Positions 35,691 through 48,539 of a stretch of DNA of 64,000 nt are shown piece after piece (positions within the stretch are counted from its first letter, which is position 1; the number at the start of each line of letters is the position of its first letter). Position numbers and translations under genes: made by a program. The stretch spans positions 6,902,174-6,966,173 of the forward strand of contig NW_022204507.1 of assembly GCF_008831285.2 (NCBI RefSeq), given 5' to 3'. Source of the DNA: Nymphaea colorata (taxonomy: Eukaryota; Streptophyta; Magnoliopsida; Nymphaeales; Nymphaeaceae). Under the pieces are notes generated by a model that did no database searches, was not told the origin of the DNA, and saw nothing but the letters and a program-made list of their open reading frames with translations.

Positions 35691-36149
35691 TTAATTTCTC
35701 TAGATCCAAATCTGAACAATAATTTATGCGGACAAAATCTAGAAGAGCCTCGGTGTCCCAGAAACTTCTAACAACACATTGGTAGAATCACTTTATCTAA
35801 ATCGTCAATTTCATCAAGCAACACATTTAAGAATAAACTACTATCATTCATAAAGTGCTTACAAGGTAACACAATACATAAATGGACTTACCTAGCTCAC
35901 TTAGTGAGCTTCACTTGCTAAGCATGTTTCCCACGAGCATCCCACCTTCACTTGATGCACACACAAACTCAACCGCTTCACTAGATCACAAAGTGAGCAC
36001 ACGAGCACCTTCACATTCACTTTCACTCACTTGAGACTCAATCCACACCAGAATGACCAGCACCCTGTTTGTAGTGAGAAGATGTCGGTGGCGGAAAGCA
36101 ACAGAGAACACAAGTTCTCTTAACTCTTTTAAAGAGAGAACACGAGTTC

Positions 36150-37530
36150 TCTCTGCTTCGGAGATTGGATCTCGGCCAATGGGTTCATGGCATGATAGAA
36201 TTGGAGAATATTGAGTACAATCTGGTTTTAGAAACTGCTCTTGTCAATGTGTAGTCAAAATGTGGAGAAGACGATATTGCTCGACACCTGTTTGATAAAA
36301 TGTCTGCGAGGAATGTTGCATCATGGAATGCGATGATTTCCGGCTATGCACGGAATGGACAGCCAAATAATGGATTAATCCTTTTTGGCGCAATGAAAGA
36401 TTGTGGCTTGATGCCTAATGAAATTACCATGTTATCGGTGGTTTCATGTTGCACCCAATTGAGGGATATTGAGATGGGTAACATGGTTTTGGATTATATA
36501 TGCTGGCACAATATTGTACTGTGTAAGAATTTGTAGAATACAATAGTTGATGTGTACGCAAAATGTGAAGATATGGATTCAGCTAAGAGATTGTTTGATG
36601 AAATGAAAGAAAAAGATCACATTTTGTGGACTTCCTTAATTGGGGGATATATTCGCTCTAGTAGATTCAATGAAGCCTATACAGGTTTTCTAGCAAATGC
36701 AGTCAAGCAGTGCAAGGCCTGATGCAGTCACTTTGATCAATTTGCTTAAATTGTGTTCTGATCTGGCTACCTTGGATCTTGGAAGATGGGTGCATTTTTA
36801 CATGGATAGAAACAAAATATCTGACCTATACTTGAACACTGCTCTGATACACATGTATTGTAAATGCGGAAATGTAGCAGATGCAATTGACGTTTTCAAC
36901 AAGATGCCAACAATGAATGTCATGTCATGGACAGAAATTATACCAGGACTTGGATTGAATGGCTGCAACCAGCAAGCTCCCAATTTTTTTGCAGCGATGC
37001 AAAGGGAATCCATGGTTAGACCAGATGAAATCATGTTCATTACAGTCTTGTCCGCTTGTAGTTATGCAGGCTTGATTGAGGAAGGGTGTTACTACTTCCA
37101 TATGATGACAGAAACTTATGGCATTGAGCCAACAGTTGAGCACTATGGTAGCATGATTGATCTTCTGGGACGAGCAGGATTAGTACGAAAAGCACAAAAA
37201 ATGGTGGAAAAGATGCCCATGAAGCCTAGTGCCATCGTGTTGGGGACACTGTTAAAAGCTCATGTAAAATTCTTGGGCAGTTTAAGATAGCTGTGGAAGT
37301 TGTGAAATATATTCAAGAAACAGGAAGTGTTGTTGGTGCAACTTATGTGACTTGCTCTAATATATATGCTGATGCTATGTTATGGGAGGACGTTTGTAGA
37401 GTAAGAAAGGGTGTGACAATTTCTGGGGTGGGAAGATACCATGAGGTAGCTTAATTGGTTTGGATAGTGGTGTTCAAGAATTTCTTTGTGGGAGATGAGA
37501 GTTTTGTAGAAGTTATGGCACGTGGATACA
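36150..37530 (+). pseudogene. Pentatricopeptide repeat (PPR) protein, PLS class, frameshifted and truncated
   Basis: PPR proteins bind organellar RNA in mitochondria or plastids. At least six repeat-like segments are visible. They start with LDLGQWVHGMIE and LVLETALVNV followed by an in-frame TAG. Next comes NVASWNAMISGYARNGQPNN (36300-36536), ending in a TAG after VLCKNL. Then, in the same frame, NTIVDVYAKCEDMDSAKRLF and HILWTSLIGGYIRSSRFNEA. After a frameshift near 36690 the long segment 36697-37290 has LDLGRWVHFYMDRNK, LIHMYCKCGNVADAIDVFN and VEHYGSMIDLLGRAGLVRKA. A second shift near 37265 leads to an E-type end (IAVEVVKYIQETGSVVGA, CSNIYADAMLWEDVCRVRK, FFVGDES). The N-terminus and targeting peptide are absent. 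No DYW motif is seen. With at least two stops and two shifts it is a pseudogene. Confidence 0.92.
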
Positions 37531-37834
37531 GCTGAAGACACGGAGACAAAACCATTCATTTGAAAATTCCAGCTTAGACAATTTCCATATGAAAAGGATA
37601 TGGGGATTTCTCCCACTTGGCTTAAAGATGAAGTATAAGAGAGGATTTTGGAAACATTATTAAGAATGGTCATGGGTGAAAGGTGAGGTGTACAAGTGTC
37701 TGCACATGCATCTTATTAGACATTTTGAAAGGTGTAATTATTTTAGCAGTTGCAGTGCCTATTATGCATACACTTTGCAAATGCTTTAACATGATCACAG
37801 ACTTTTCAGTGCAGAAGAGAACTGATTTGGGCCT

Positions 37835-37934
37835 NNNNNNNNNNNNNNNNNNNNNNNNNNNNNNNNNNNNNNNNNNNNNNNNNNNNNNNNNNNNNNNNNN
37901 NNNNNNNNNNNNNNNNNNNNNNNNNNNNNNNNNN
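37835..37934. other. Assembly gap (100 N)
   Basis: Exactly 100 N, which usually marks a gap of unknown size between contigs. Linkage of the two sides, and the distance between the PPR and Harbinger remnants, are therefore not certain. Confidence 0.97.
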
Positions 37935-38261
37935 CAAGGTGGCTCCGCCATTGTAAACAACTCCATTCACAATAGATATTCATAGTCAAACTTTTTATTT
38001 GTAGTAAAATGTTTAGATTACTAACACATTATGTATCAATAGGATTGTTTAAGAGCAATAGATAGTACACACATTCTAGTATATGTCTGAAGAAATGCAA
38101 TTAAAGAAGTACAACTGATGCAAAAGTATTATGAAGTGCACTAGAAGATAATCTTCATTCATTAGAAGTTTCACATGCTAAGAAAATAAATATCAATGGT
38201 TTAAATTTACTATGATCAATTTAATTGTTCGGGTGACATAACATGTACTGTTAATTATGAA

Positions 38262-38690
38262 ATAAATATGTCGATGCTAGATATCCAAATATTGTCAGAT
38301 TATTAAATCCATATAGAAGATGTCGATACCACCTATCACAGATTAATGTTTTGGATCAAGGCAAATTTAGACAAAAGAATATTTGTACAACCATAGACAC
38401 TCATCTTTGCATACTACTGTCAAGAGATCATTTCGTTTGCTTAAGGCAAGATTTTGATTTGGAGAACTATGTCGTATCCAATAACCACTCAAGTTCAAAT
38501 TATACAACCATCATGTGTTCTTCATAATTTTATAAATCAACCACAATCTAAATGCTGAACAATTTCCTCTTGATGATATAAATGATAGTGAAGTAAGTGA
38601 ATTATAAATGATAATAAAAATACTGAACAAACATAAATACATGGTCACAACAATGAACTCCGTAAGGTTCTATAATGTTGAATGATTATG
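38262..38690 (+). pseudogene. PIF/Harbinger transposase C-terminal remnant
   Basis: The DDE_Tnp_4 (HARBI1-like) endonuclease signature is clear in pieces. VDARYPNIVRLLNPYRRCRY then HLSQINV matches the consensus around the second catalytic Asp and the YRG-RYHL motif. After a frameshift near 38380, YNHRHSSLHTTVKRSFRLLK then ARF contains the NHRHS and ERSFG-LK-RF signature, though the catalytic Glu position is K. A further shift leads to LHNFI-like and DDINDSEVSEL remains. The N-terminal half and any Myb-like partner are missing, possibly in the adjacent N gap. Not functional. Confidence 0.85.
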
Positions 38691-38699
38691 TTTCAAGTA

Positions 38700-41600
38700 A
38701 GATACTCATTGTTAACATTTTCATTATATTATATGTTGTTGACTTAGTTATACTTAATTATTTTAATACTCAATGGTGACAATCTAATTGTTTGTTCATC
38801 TTTTTAATTTCTAAAATGCAGGAACCAGATGGTCATGTCCTTTCTCAAGTATTACATGGTTAAATAGGAAGAGTAGTGTGTGTGATAGACAACTAGTTAT
38901 CCAGCATGTTTTCATAGTTATTTTTGTATTTATAATAGTCCTAGTGTTGTTAAATTTTTATATCTATTTTTGTGTCATTGTTCTCCAATACATGCTTACA
39001 ATAGTTGAACATTTTAAACTATTTATGTTTTGATGTTTTGCAATTTTACTTGATATTGGTGACTAAATAAATGTTTGGACATTTATGAGTAATGATGTTT
39101 TTGTTATATATATGAATCTATTGAAAGACTTGATTTTGCTATAATATAATGGATTGTGTTATCGAATGTATTGATTGCATATAACATGTTGTTACAAATT
39201 TTATACTTATTTTGATATAACATGTTAAAAAAATAATGTATTCTTATTATCAAACAGCAGACATAACATATATAACAAGCATAACTAATCATAGAATACA
39301 CAAGCACCATATAGAACAGACAGATCAAACCAAACATAAATAGATAAAACAGACCATAAAAGAAAGAAACATTGGATAGAATAGACAAATTAAACATAAT
39401 AGATAGATCAGATAGAATAGAAACAAATACTAGACAGGACGGGCAAAACAAACATATGTGAAAATAATGCTAGACAAGAGGAACTTAATGTTTTGTTCCT
39501 AAACCATCAAACTGTAGGCAAAGAACATAATTGTCCATGAGGACAGAACAATAGTGTAGTGGACAGGACCCAATAGACAACATTCAAATGACCTACAAGG
39601 GTTCAACTTTGGAGCTAAACTATCACAGTACTAGCTATTATACAAGCAAAACTACTTTATTCTATTCCACCACATCCTGGAGATTGCTTGGATAGTATTT
39701 CCTCAAATATATTGTAGGAAAAGAATTGGGTGCATTCTCATAAAGAAGGTAGGGAGCTATATATGCACACCACATGCAGCCCAATTGAAAGAAAGATTAG
39801 TAGTACAATTTCTAGTTACTTGCTTGGGAAACAATTCACATGCCTCTTTTGAGATTACATTCTAATATACATTATTATTATGATTGTTATGATGATGATG
39901 ATGATGATTATATGTATATATAGACACATATACACAAGCATTCACATATATGGGTCAATTTTACATATGCAAAGAGTTGTTGGATTACTAAAATTTAGAA
40001 ATTCATCACTAAAGAGACACCATAATTGTTGGTAAAGCCACCACCGTACTATTTTCTAGAGACAAATTTTTAAATTTTAACTATCTAGCAACATCTAGCA
40101 GACAACATCATTGAGCTCCCTTACACTCACTTGCACACACAAAAATTGAAAGCATTCAAATAATTTTCCAGTTTGCGTAAGCCTATTTGAAATAGTAAGT
40201 AGCGATTCATCATTGATAATAATTATGCCCTATTTTCCATAGAAAGTATACATGCCTATATGTAAGCACCATGCCATATTCTAACACTTCATATTATGAC
40301 TAAATAAACGGAAAGCATGCTCATGTATTCAAGGCAAATATATATGTGTGGTACCCACTTTCATAAGCCCATCGAATATACACTATTAATCCTCAATTAA
40401 CTTGTTTACAAATGGAAATGATAAAGGAATACATCTTCTTTTATGCAAGAAGAAATGAAAGGCTGAATCCCAGATCATATATATCAAGATTATCAATAGG
40501 AATATTTGTCCCTTTATAGCCCAATTTTACTAAAAATAGTAAGGCTTCATACACAAAAATTCCAGCATATAGCCATACAGACAATTATCCCACTTATGGA
40601 ATAAAAAAATTCAGTGACCAACAAAACCTCGTTTCTTGTCTGACATGTATCCATTTGAAAAGTCTATTTTTTGCAAAATTCTGTGTCAAGAAAATGCCTG
40701 CAGAGGGGTAGGTTGGGTCACTATCCTTTTTTAGAGATATTTTTTTCCAAACATAGAATGTTGAAGGGAGAACTGCACACCAATATATCACCATAATAAT
40801 TAAATCCATAATAAACATTTAAAATGTTTAAACTTAAATTTTATTTGTCTTATTTTTCTTTAAAATAATAATTCAAGTTTCTTCGGTTTCCTTAGAGTAA
40901 CTAACAAAGGGAGAAAATAAATTAGCTTCTAGAATTAGTTCCAGAAAATGGGGCCCACCATAAAGGCACTATTTAATAATCTCATACACCTTAACCATGT
41001 TGTACTTAGATTTGCTGGAAAATCTTTATGACTTCCTATAGAGATTTAACAATTTCATGAATAAACACAGACAAAATAGTGATATTTCAGAAAACAAAAA
41101 ATTAGACTGGCTGTTTGCACTCTAAAACTTATTCCAGAACTTTACTACTAAAAATGATCAACATAAAAGTACTTACTATTAATCTCACAATAATCTGCCA
41201 CTACATTCAAGCTCACTTCTAGCCTACAAACGCACAACACATGCACAAGATAAGATTCACCGTAACTGATTCAAATGTTGAGCTTGACCTAGTTGAAAAA
41301 TCCAAAAGAATCATTAGACAAATGTTGTGGTACTTTACAATTTTAGGCATCATTATAATGGATGAACTTCATTAAGATTAATAAAGATCATGAAAATCCG
41401 GTGAAACAAAATGCTCAAACCATACACATGCACACAGTGCTGCAAATTAAAGAAAAACTTACTAAACATGTTTTAGATGCACCCTATAGATTATGGTTTC
41501 CGTTGTTCTCCTTTCATTTGTTTACTTGTAGCAAGATTGTGTGATGAACTATCATCAGCATCAACTTTGATGAGCTGGGAATAGTGAACTACAATAAAAT

Positions 41601-42443
41601 TGTACAAGAAAGAAACTGTTAACCTGTACAGTTTATCGCTGTGCTGAAAATGATAGCTGTAGTTCAATTTTCAATGCAGGAGATAAACTTTTGAGTATGC
41701 ATTCTGATATGTGAGAATGATAGCCATAATATGAAGCAAAGATTCATATAGTATTTAGATAACTTTTATTAACAAGACAATCTATTTTCTTAAGAAACCA
41801 TGCATTCTATTAAATAGCAAATATAATTTGATTTGCAATTGTAATACCAAAAGACATCATATAATAATGTTATTACTTTCATAACACACACACAGACATA
41901 TATGAATGTGTGATACTGTGTTGAAAAGAATGGAAGCTAAATTGTTAGCTTGAAATAAAAGCATGGATAGATGTGAGGGCATGTCAACCAGAATTTTGAC
42001 AAGTACATCATTGTTTGGTTAATGAAGTACTTCTGTCTCAATCTAGAAATTGCATATAAGTTAAAAACGACAGTTAGTTTATTCATCAATCAACTCGTAG
42101 AAATTATCACAACAGCTAAGACCTTCGGTTGAGGGGGAACGCTCAAGAGGAAACAAGTTGTGAGCAAAGAATGATAGTAGTATAACTGGATGCGATATTT
42201 AATTACATGATATGGATGGAATTGTGAGAGGCAAGAAGTAATCATCAAGGAAATAGAGAAAGAAGTGTAACACTCAACAAGGACATGAGTGAAGAAGGGT
42301 GTCTCGATCGGTTACCTTTCCTATCAATGTCCTTTAATCCTACATCATATATATATAACCTCAGCTAAACAATGAATCCTTCTACAGACGTTTCTCAATG
42401 AACTGAATATGCTTTTGTTTGTATGCGCCAGACAAAGAGGGAA

Positions 42444-42475
<32 letters not shown>

Positions 42476-43080
42476 GATTCTTCTATAATGACAGAAAACA
42501 CCAAATGAGGGGCACCTCCAACCATGTGTTAGAGGGAATCACCAGCCTAAGGGAATTGGAACAGTCCACACAAAAATAAAAGCCAATACAGAGAACAAAA
42601 AGACCAAGGCAACAAAAACACGGTACAAAACTAGAACAGAAAAGAGAGCGAGAGAGTCACCTTCCTTCATCTGGAGGACAGAAGCATTTTGATGAGCCAG
42701 TAATCCAGGAACAAGAAGAGAAGGGCCTCACAGTGAACAAAGACGGATAGCAAGAGCATGAGTGCGGCAGCTGTCACAGCAATATGACATGCATGTGTTA
42801 ATGGTTGAGGTCCTGCAAGATCTGCAAGGTGGAGCCCTCCCAATTGAATGCAGCCACACAAGTTGCCAGGCACCCTTCCCTTGTCGAAATAGACGAGAAT
42901 GAGTTACGTGCGCCATCTCGGCATTCGCAATAAGCGTACATGGACGATGGACCCTAATATGTATATGTAAATTTCCAATATTGATTTATAGTGAATGAAA
43001 ATGTACATGTCCATACTTAATTAAATGTCCTTATAGGGTAGTCCGTACTACGTATATGTATCCACAAATGACTTTTCTGC
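38700..43080. other. Long stretch with no recognised gene
   Basis: AT-rich sequence with no repeat shared with the left half of the window. A GAT trinucleotide run (39893-39907) and a GA run (42444-42474) are present. A reverse frame at 42667-42873 ends in a hydrophobic stretch (VTAAALMLLLSVFVHCEALL). It could be the tail of a membrane protein exon, but there is no second copy or recognisable family to support it. Confidence 0.4.
42444..42474. repeat. (GA)n microsatellite
   Basis: About 31 bases of GA with one interruption. Confidence 0.9.
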
Positions 43081-43093
43081 CAAAAAATGTACT

Positions 43094-43624
43094 GTGTGTA
43101 TTTACATGAACGCCCTTGCATTGCATGGACATAGCATATACGTACTCAACCTTCACGCCACATGCATTCTTTCACACAAAGGAAGGAAGATGGTCAGGAA
43201 GAAGAAAAATAAGAGAGAGGGGTCCCCGCTGGAGGAAGAAGTGAGAGAGGAGGTTGCTGGTGAAGAAAGCTTGGCCTTAAAGCACAAATGGATGGAATAA
43301 AAACAAAAGGAAAGGACAGTGAGTTTACAACGGCTTCATTGTAGTTTTTTGTTTGTGAATGTTAAAATGACAAAGGCAATGGCTTCTGCAGGGCTTCTTT
43401 TTTACTGTTGGATATTCAAAAAAATTGTAGGAACAGTTCATGAGGTATTGAAGGCGAAGGTGATGGCAGAGCTCAAAAATAAAAAAAATGTCAATGCAAC
43501 AGGTAAAAAGTGCATCCCAGTTCATGTGATACATAATGTTCCAGACAAAATAATGAGTGCAACCGAGTTCATGTTGTGGATAATGTTACGATGTAATGGC
43601 TTTGAGATAGTTTGCTTAAGATAA
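43094..43624 (+). other. Weak open frames before the FAR1 pseudogene
   Basis: Two frames, 43094-43300 (with a basic RKKKNKREGS stretch) and 43319-43624, lie just upstream. I do not recognise either. They may be degraded N-terminal parts of the same transposon or chance frames. Confidence 0.2.
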
Positions 43625-43916
43625 TGAAATCATGGCCTAATGAATGTGCAAGATAATGACATCGGGGAATATATTATGCATCCCAGTTTATTTCATTATA
43701 TTTTGTAACTATTCATCTTGTGATTGATCAATAGAATGGCACGTGTACAAAGTAGGTGAAAAGTAGACGGAGACTAGATAATGCACATGTAACGAAAGGA
43801 ATGGTTACGAAGTAATGAGATAACAACGAGTCCACCACAAAGGCTAGGAATGATAATGAGATAAAGAGATAATGTTAAAATGTTATTTACTTTCTATCGA
43901 CTCTATGTATTGTAGA

Positions 43917-46048
43917 TGGCACAGTGTATGAAATATCTACATCATCGGATGGTGATGAACAAGAGATTGAGTCCTTCTGCATGGAAATGAAGTATCCCGA
44001 AGAACATGCTCCTTCTGTAGAAATAGAGTTTGAGACTGATGATACGGAAGAACGTGGTCCTACTCTAGGATTGGATTTTCCTATTGCAGGAATGGAGTTT
44101 GAGATAAAAGATCCTGAACAACATGCTCCTACTGTAGTAATGGAGTTCGATATGGAGGACGCAACAACAGTTTTTGTAATTCTTATGCTCTTCATCACGA
44201 GTTCAGTGTAAGGAAGGGTAGGATAGAGAGAAATGCACAGGGCATGGTCGTGCAAAAGTCATATGTCTGTTCGAAACAAAGATGGAAGAGATCAGTAACA
44301 TGTTTAACCAAGCACAAGATTGATACAAGGTGTGGTTGTGCTGCCAATTTGGAGTTGGAAAGGCATCTGAATGAAAAATATTGTACTCACAACCATCCAT
44401 TGGCTCCTTCTCGCATAAGCCATATGTTGAGGTTGCATCAGGAAATGTCATCGTCGCATGCCAAAATAAGCGAGCTGGTTGATAGTGTAGGTATACCACC
44501 AAGGCATATGACTTGTTTGTCAAAGTAGAAGATGGTTGTGAGAATGTTCCATTCAAACATATGGATCATAGAATCCACCTGAGGAGGAAGAGGACAAAAA
44601 CGATTAAAGAGGAGAAATTATGGCATTGTTCGAGTCCATTCAGAAAAGTTTAAGCAAAGACACCGGTTTCTACAACATCATTGAGATGTATGAGGATGGT
44701 TAGGATAAAAATATCTTTTGGGCAGATTTGAGATCTAGGTTAGATTATGGATGCTTCAGCGATGTACTTATTTTTGACACAACAATCAAGGTCAAAACCT
44801 ATGGGTGGCAGTTTGCTCAGTTTGTGGGGGTGAACCATCACTGTAGTAGTTGCATTTTTGGCTGTGCATTCTGCTTTGATCAGACTACTGAGACATTTGA
44901 GTGCTTTTCAAAGTATTTACTGAGGCCATGAATGCGAACCACCCCAAAGTTGTACTGACGGATGGTGACAGTGCAATAGCAGCTGTAGTGTCCCTCATAT
45001 GGCCAGAAGCCCACCATCATTTGTGTTTGTGGCATATATTCCGAAGCACGGCGAAGAATATAGGGCATATAAAGAAACAAAAAACTGGTTTTAAGGAGTG
45101 TTTTGTAAATTGTGTCCTTAAGTGCAAAGATGGTGAGATGTTTGAATGTATGTGGACAGAAATGATTGATGCACATAACCTACAAAAAAATACATGGCTT
45201 CAAAAATTGTATAAGGACAAAGAAAAGTGGACGTTGGCATATGAAAGACAATACTTTTGTGTAGGCAGATTAGCACACAGAGAGTAGAGAGCATGCACAT
45301 TGCATTGAAAAAGAGATTGTACTCTTGCTTACAAATATGTCGTTTCAAGGAACACTATAATATTTTTTTTGGATGGTCTTAGAGACCATGAGCTTGAAGA
45401 TGACATCAAAGCATTTGTTTGTTGCCCTCAATGATTGGGTATGAACATCCTTGAGCAAGTTGCAATGCTGTGCACACTAAATGCCTTTGAGTTGTTTAAG
45501 GAAGAACCATTCAAGCGACTAACTATGACATATAATTACATGAACAACAATCTAGTTGCCATACTCTAAAGACTCTCGATCGAGAGAACATTCGGGAATT
45601 GCCAGAGAGATACATTCTACGTAGATAGACAAAAAATGTAAAGATTGACTTAATGAAATTTCTTACGAAATTCCATCGTGTGGATGGTCAACAGTCCTAT
45701 AGCCTGTCCCGTTACCAGCATCTATGCAGGATACTAACGTATGTTGCAGACCTGGTAGCAAGAAACAACCAGACTTATGAATACATGATGCAGTTGGCAA
45801 ACATAGATATGGGGAACGTTTCAAATCTATGTTGTGATACCATAGTGATAATGAAAAGTCAGCCAGAAGCTGGAGGTCCCATCACCCTAGACCCCTCGAA
45901 GAAGAAGTGCCATGGTTTTGCTAATATGGTATTCGATAATGGAGGGGTGAAGGTTGTCAAATGCAAGGGCACTAGTCTAGCGGTCACTACTTTTAAAAGG
46001 AAACCAGATAGGAGTTTGCATAGGACAAAAAGCGCACTGGAGAAATGA
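43917..46048 (+). pseudogene. FAR1/FHY3-type MULE transposase, decayed
   Basis: FAR1-related proteins are Mutator-like transposases or domesticated transcription factors. Order seen: an acidic N-terminus with repeats around EFEIKDPEQHAPTVVMEFD (43924-44160); a FAR1 DNA-binding region (FSVRKGRIERNAQ, YVCSKQRW, RCGC, THNHPLAP, up to about 44520); a transposase core with FWADLRSRLDYGCFSDVLIF then DTT, FVGVNHH (first Asp region), LTDGDSAIAAV (second Asp) and HLCLWHI (C-x-x-H); then WLQKLYKDKEKW, ERQYFCVGRLAHRE and RSES-like remains. The C-terminal part has LPERYILRR then FLTKFHRVDGQQSYSLSRYQ. The SWIM zinc finger is not found. Shifts occur near 44165 and 44910, with stops near 44527, 44653, 44703, 45285 and 45630. 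It is inactive. Ulp1 and PMD fragments lie downstream. Confidence 0.92.
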
Positions 46049-46399
46049 GGTAGGATTAGGAAAATCAATCAAGAAAATCATCCTCAACAAGTTGATTATA
46101 TTTGTATACAAATGGTGCAGTTGAGACCTGCATGCAGTCCACATGTATGCAAGATGTATATGATCGCAGTCGTTTTATGAAACTCCTAGTAAGTTTATTA
46201 TATTATACATATTACATATGTTTGAACTTTAAGCACATTTTGATAATTAATTATGTGTAATTGTTACAGTGCTGAATGGATTCAATTCGTTAGTCACAAC
46301 AGTAGTCAGCGCTCTCAATGTATCATACATTAAATGATTTTGTAACAGCTTTTGAAACAGAGACACAATAATGCAATAACTACACACAAACCTGGTGCA

Positions 46400-47560
46400 A
46401 GAATGGATACAAGAGAATAAGATAACAATGCGTCTCCAACAAGAACATAAAAGAACAAAGAAGAATTATACAATGACATAAAGGGTCATGCAAATAAATT
46501 AATGTAACAAAACAATGAGATAACAGCAAGTCTACACTAACGAGAGAACATGACAACGACAGAAAGGTCTTGAATGAATATGTGAGAATGAGATAATAAT
46601 GTGTCTGCCTAAAGATGATAAGTAAACAGAGACAAATTAATTCTTTAACGCAACTATAGGATTCATTTTATGATTGCTTATCTCACACACATACGACAAG
46701 AAGGGCCAATGCAAATGAGATAACAATGGTATGCGAAATGTTTATGGACACCAAAAATTCAAATAAATTGACATAACAAAACAATAAGATAACAACAAGT
46801 ATAGATTAACGAAAAATGTGATAACAAAAGGAACGGTCTGTACGGTTACCAAAGAATGAGATAACAAACCATTGCCTAAAGAACACGATAATGACGAGTC
46901 TACCATTGAGGGAAAAACATGCGATATGTACTATCGGCTTTTGTTTTTAACACCCATTCGGCTGCATTTAATGAAGCTGTCAATTATTGCAGCAGCATTA
47001 AATGAACGCAGTCAATAACACACAACACACAATGTCTGAACAACATTCCTCCCTCCGCTCTATCTCAATGACATAAAAAATGGAAACATACCGTTGCAGT
47101 ATGTATTGTCGCATGTGGGTGCATTAAATGTGGCATCATGGAAACAATTTGGATTATATTCACAAATACTTCGACATTGTATGGACTGCGAAAGTACACA
47201 ACATGAATGAGATAACAATGGAAGGTGATAAGTTATTGATGAGATAAATTAATGCGATAACAACAAGAAGGGCCTAAATGAATATGAGAGAATGAGATAA
47301 CAGCACGTCTGCAGGATTTGTCATACGATTGGTTATCTCACATGCACATGAAAGGAAGGCCATGTGAATGAGATAGCACTGGAATGCAAGATGTATACAG
47401 ACACAAAGAATGTGACAAATTAACGTAATGAAACAATGAGGCAATGAATGTACAATAATGATAGATTGCGATAATGACGACGGCTCGAAACGGTTATGAG
47501 AGAATGAGATAACAACATGTCTATTTAAAGATGATAAGTAAACAAAGACAAATGTGATAT
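46400..47560. repeat. Irregular GAGATAAC-motif region
   Basis: The phrase 'aatgagataacaa' and variants recur many times, with partly repeated segments around 46440-46920 and 47220-47540 sharing 'gtctgcctaaagatgata', 'gagagaatgagataa' and 'gattgcttatctcaca'. A further degenerate copy lies at 49640-49760. No coding frame was recognised. Confidence 0.7.
46930..47190. repeat. About 200-bp repeat, copy 1
   Basis: Landmarks 'ggctgcatttaatgaagc', 'acacacaatgtctga', 'tgcagtatgtattgtcgcat' and 'ggtgcattaaatgtggca' recur in the same order at 49455-49640 and 49790-50020. Confidence 0.75.
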
Positions 47561-47715
47561 GCATGTTTATATGATTGCTGCGTTTACAAATCCGATAAGT
47601 GTGTTTATATGATTGCTGCATTTACAAATGTGATAAGCACATTTACAACTATGTTAATTAAAAGAAATGGTTGTGACACAAAAATTGACATAAATGTTTA
47701 CAATGACAATATTAT

Positions 47716-48200
47716 TCAAATTTCAGAATGTCTACTTATTTGAAGCAAGTTTCTAATAGATCTTCTAATGCTATTTGTAACATCAGCTTGGGTGAGGCTA
47801 GGTTTATTTTTTAATGTTATCTCCTTTATAAATTTCATCACGAACACACCATAGTTATAGTTGTTTCTGGTTGTGGACATTTTACTAGTAAAAATTTGTA
47901 TTCCTCCGACATTTGGATGCCGAAGACATGTTTGAGGCAATATTTCTTCAAAAAAGCCAAAACTTATTAAGGAAATAAAAAGAAGTAATCTTAAAAATCT
48001 GTAGAGGGTAAACTGCATACCAGTCAGTAGAGGTATTCTGGAATTTGGTAGTCGTCATAGCCTACGCATGAATCGTAATATCCACACTTGTTTTTTGACA
48101 TTGTGAAGAACATATACACCCAGTGTGCCTTCTCCACCATACAGAAGGAAATAAAACCTGAAACAAATGGGCATTAGAGAGCAACCTGATTATGGTAAAA
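47716..48200 (-). pseudogene. Ulp1/SENP-like C48 cysteine peptidase fragment, catalytic Cys lost
   Basis: Ulp1 peptidases cleave SUMO; related domains occur in plant transposons. On the reverse strand the catalytic His context is visible (EKAHWVYMFFTMSKNK) with the Asp in YYDSCVGYDDY. After a stop and a shift, the Cys loop reads RNNYNYGVFVMKFIKEITLK, where functional members have N-x-x-DCGVF, so the nucleophile Cys is Tyr here. The tail (DVTNSIRRSIRNLLQ) fits the end of the domain. The rest of the protein is absent. Opposite in orientation to the Ulp1 fragment at 50470. Confidence 0.8.
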
Positions 48201-48539
48201 TAATAGCAATTTAAACACATCTTCATTGTTGGTAAAACGGGCAAACTTGTGGTGTCGATGGTCAGGTTATCCTTCGCCATAGAGTTCGTCTTTCTTTCTT
48301 GCACGAGTCAATCTTCCTTTCTCCCTCAATCTGCGATAATTTATTCTACTTGTTATGAAAAGCTATGATGAAAAAATTGTTCCTGTTGATATGAGCTATC
48401 ATCTGTTTTGGGTTGATGAAGTTAATTTATTTCAAAAAGTATGTAAATTGCCACGTTCTACTATAACAATAGCACTAACACTTATGTTCATGCTTGAGCA
48501 GTGATAATATTGTTCATACATGATTATCTCATCCATGAA

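Noticed and set aside
42667-42873. A possible membrane protein exon with a hydrophobic stretch
   Set aside because: No second copy, splice evidence or family similarity. Noted only under the unassigned stretch.
44203-45348. Several reverse-strand frames of 70-120 codons
   Set aside because: They are shadows of the FAR1/MULE pseudogene on the forward strand.
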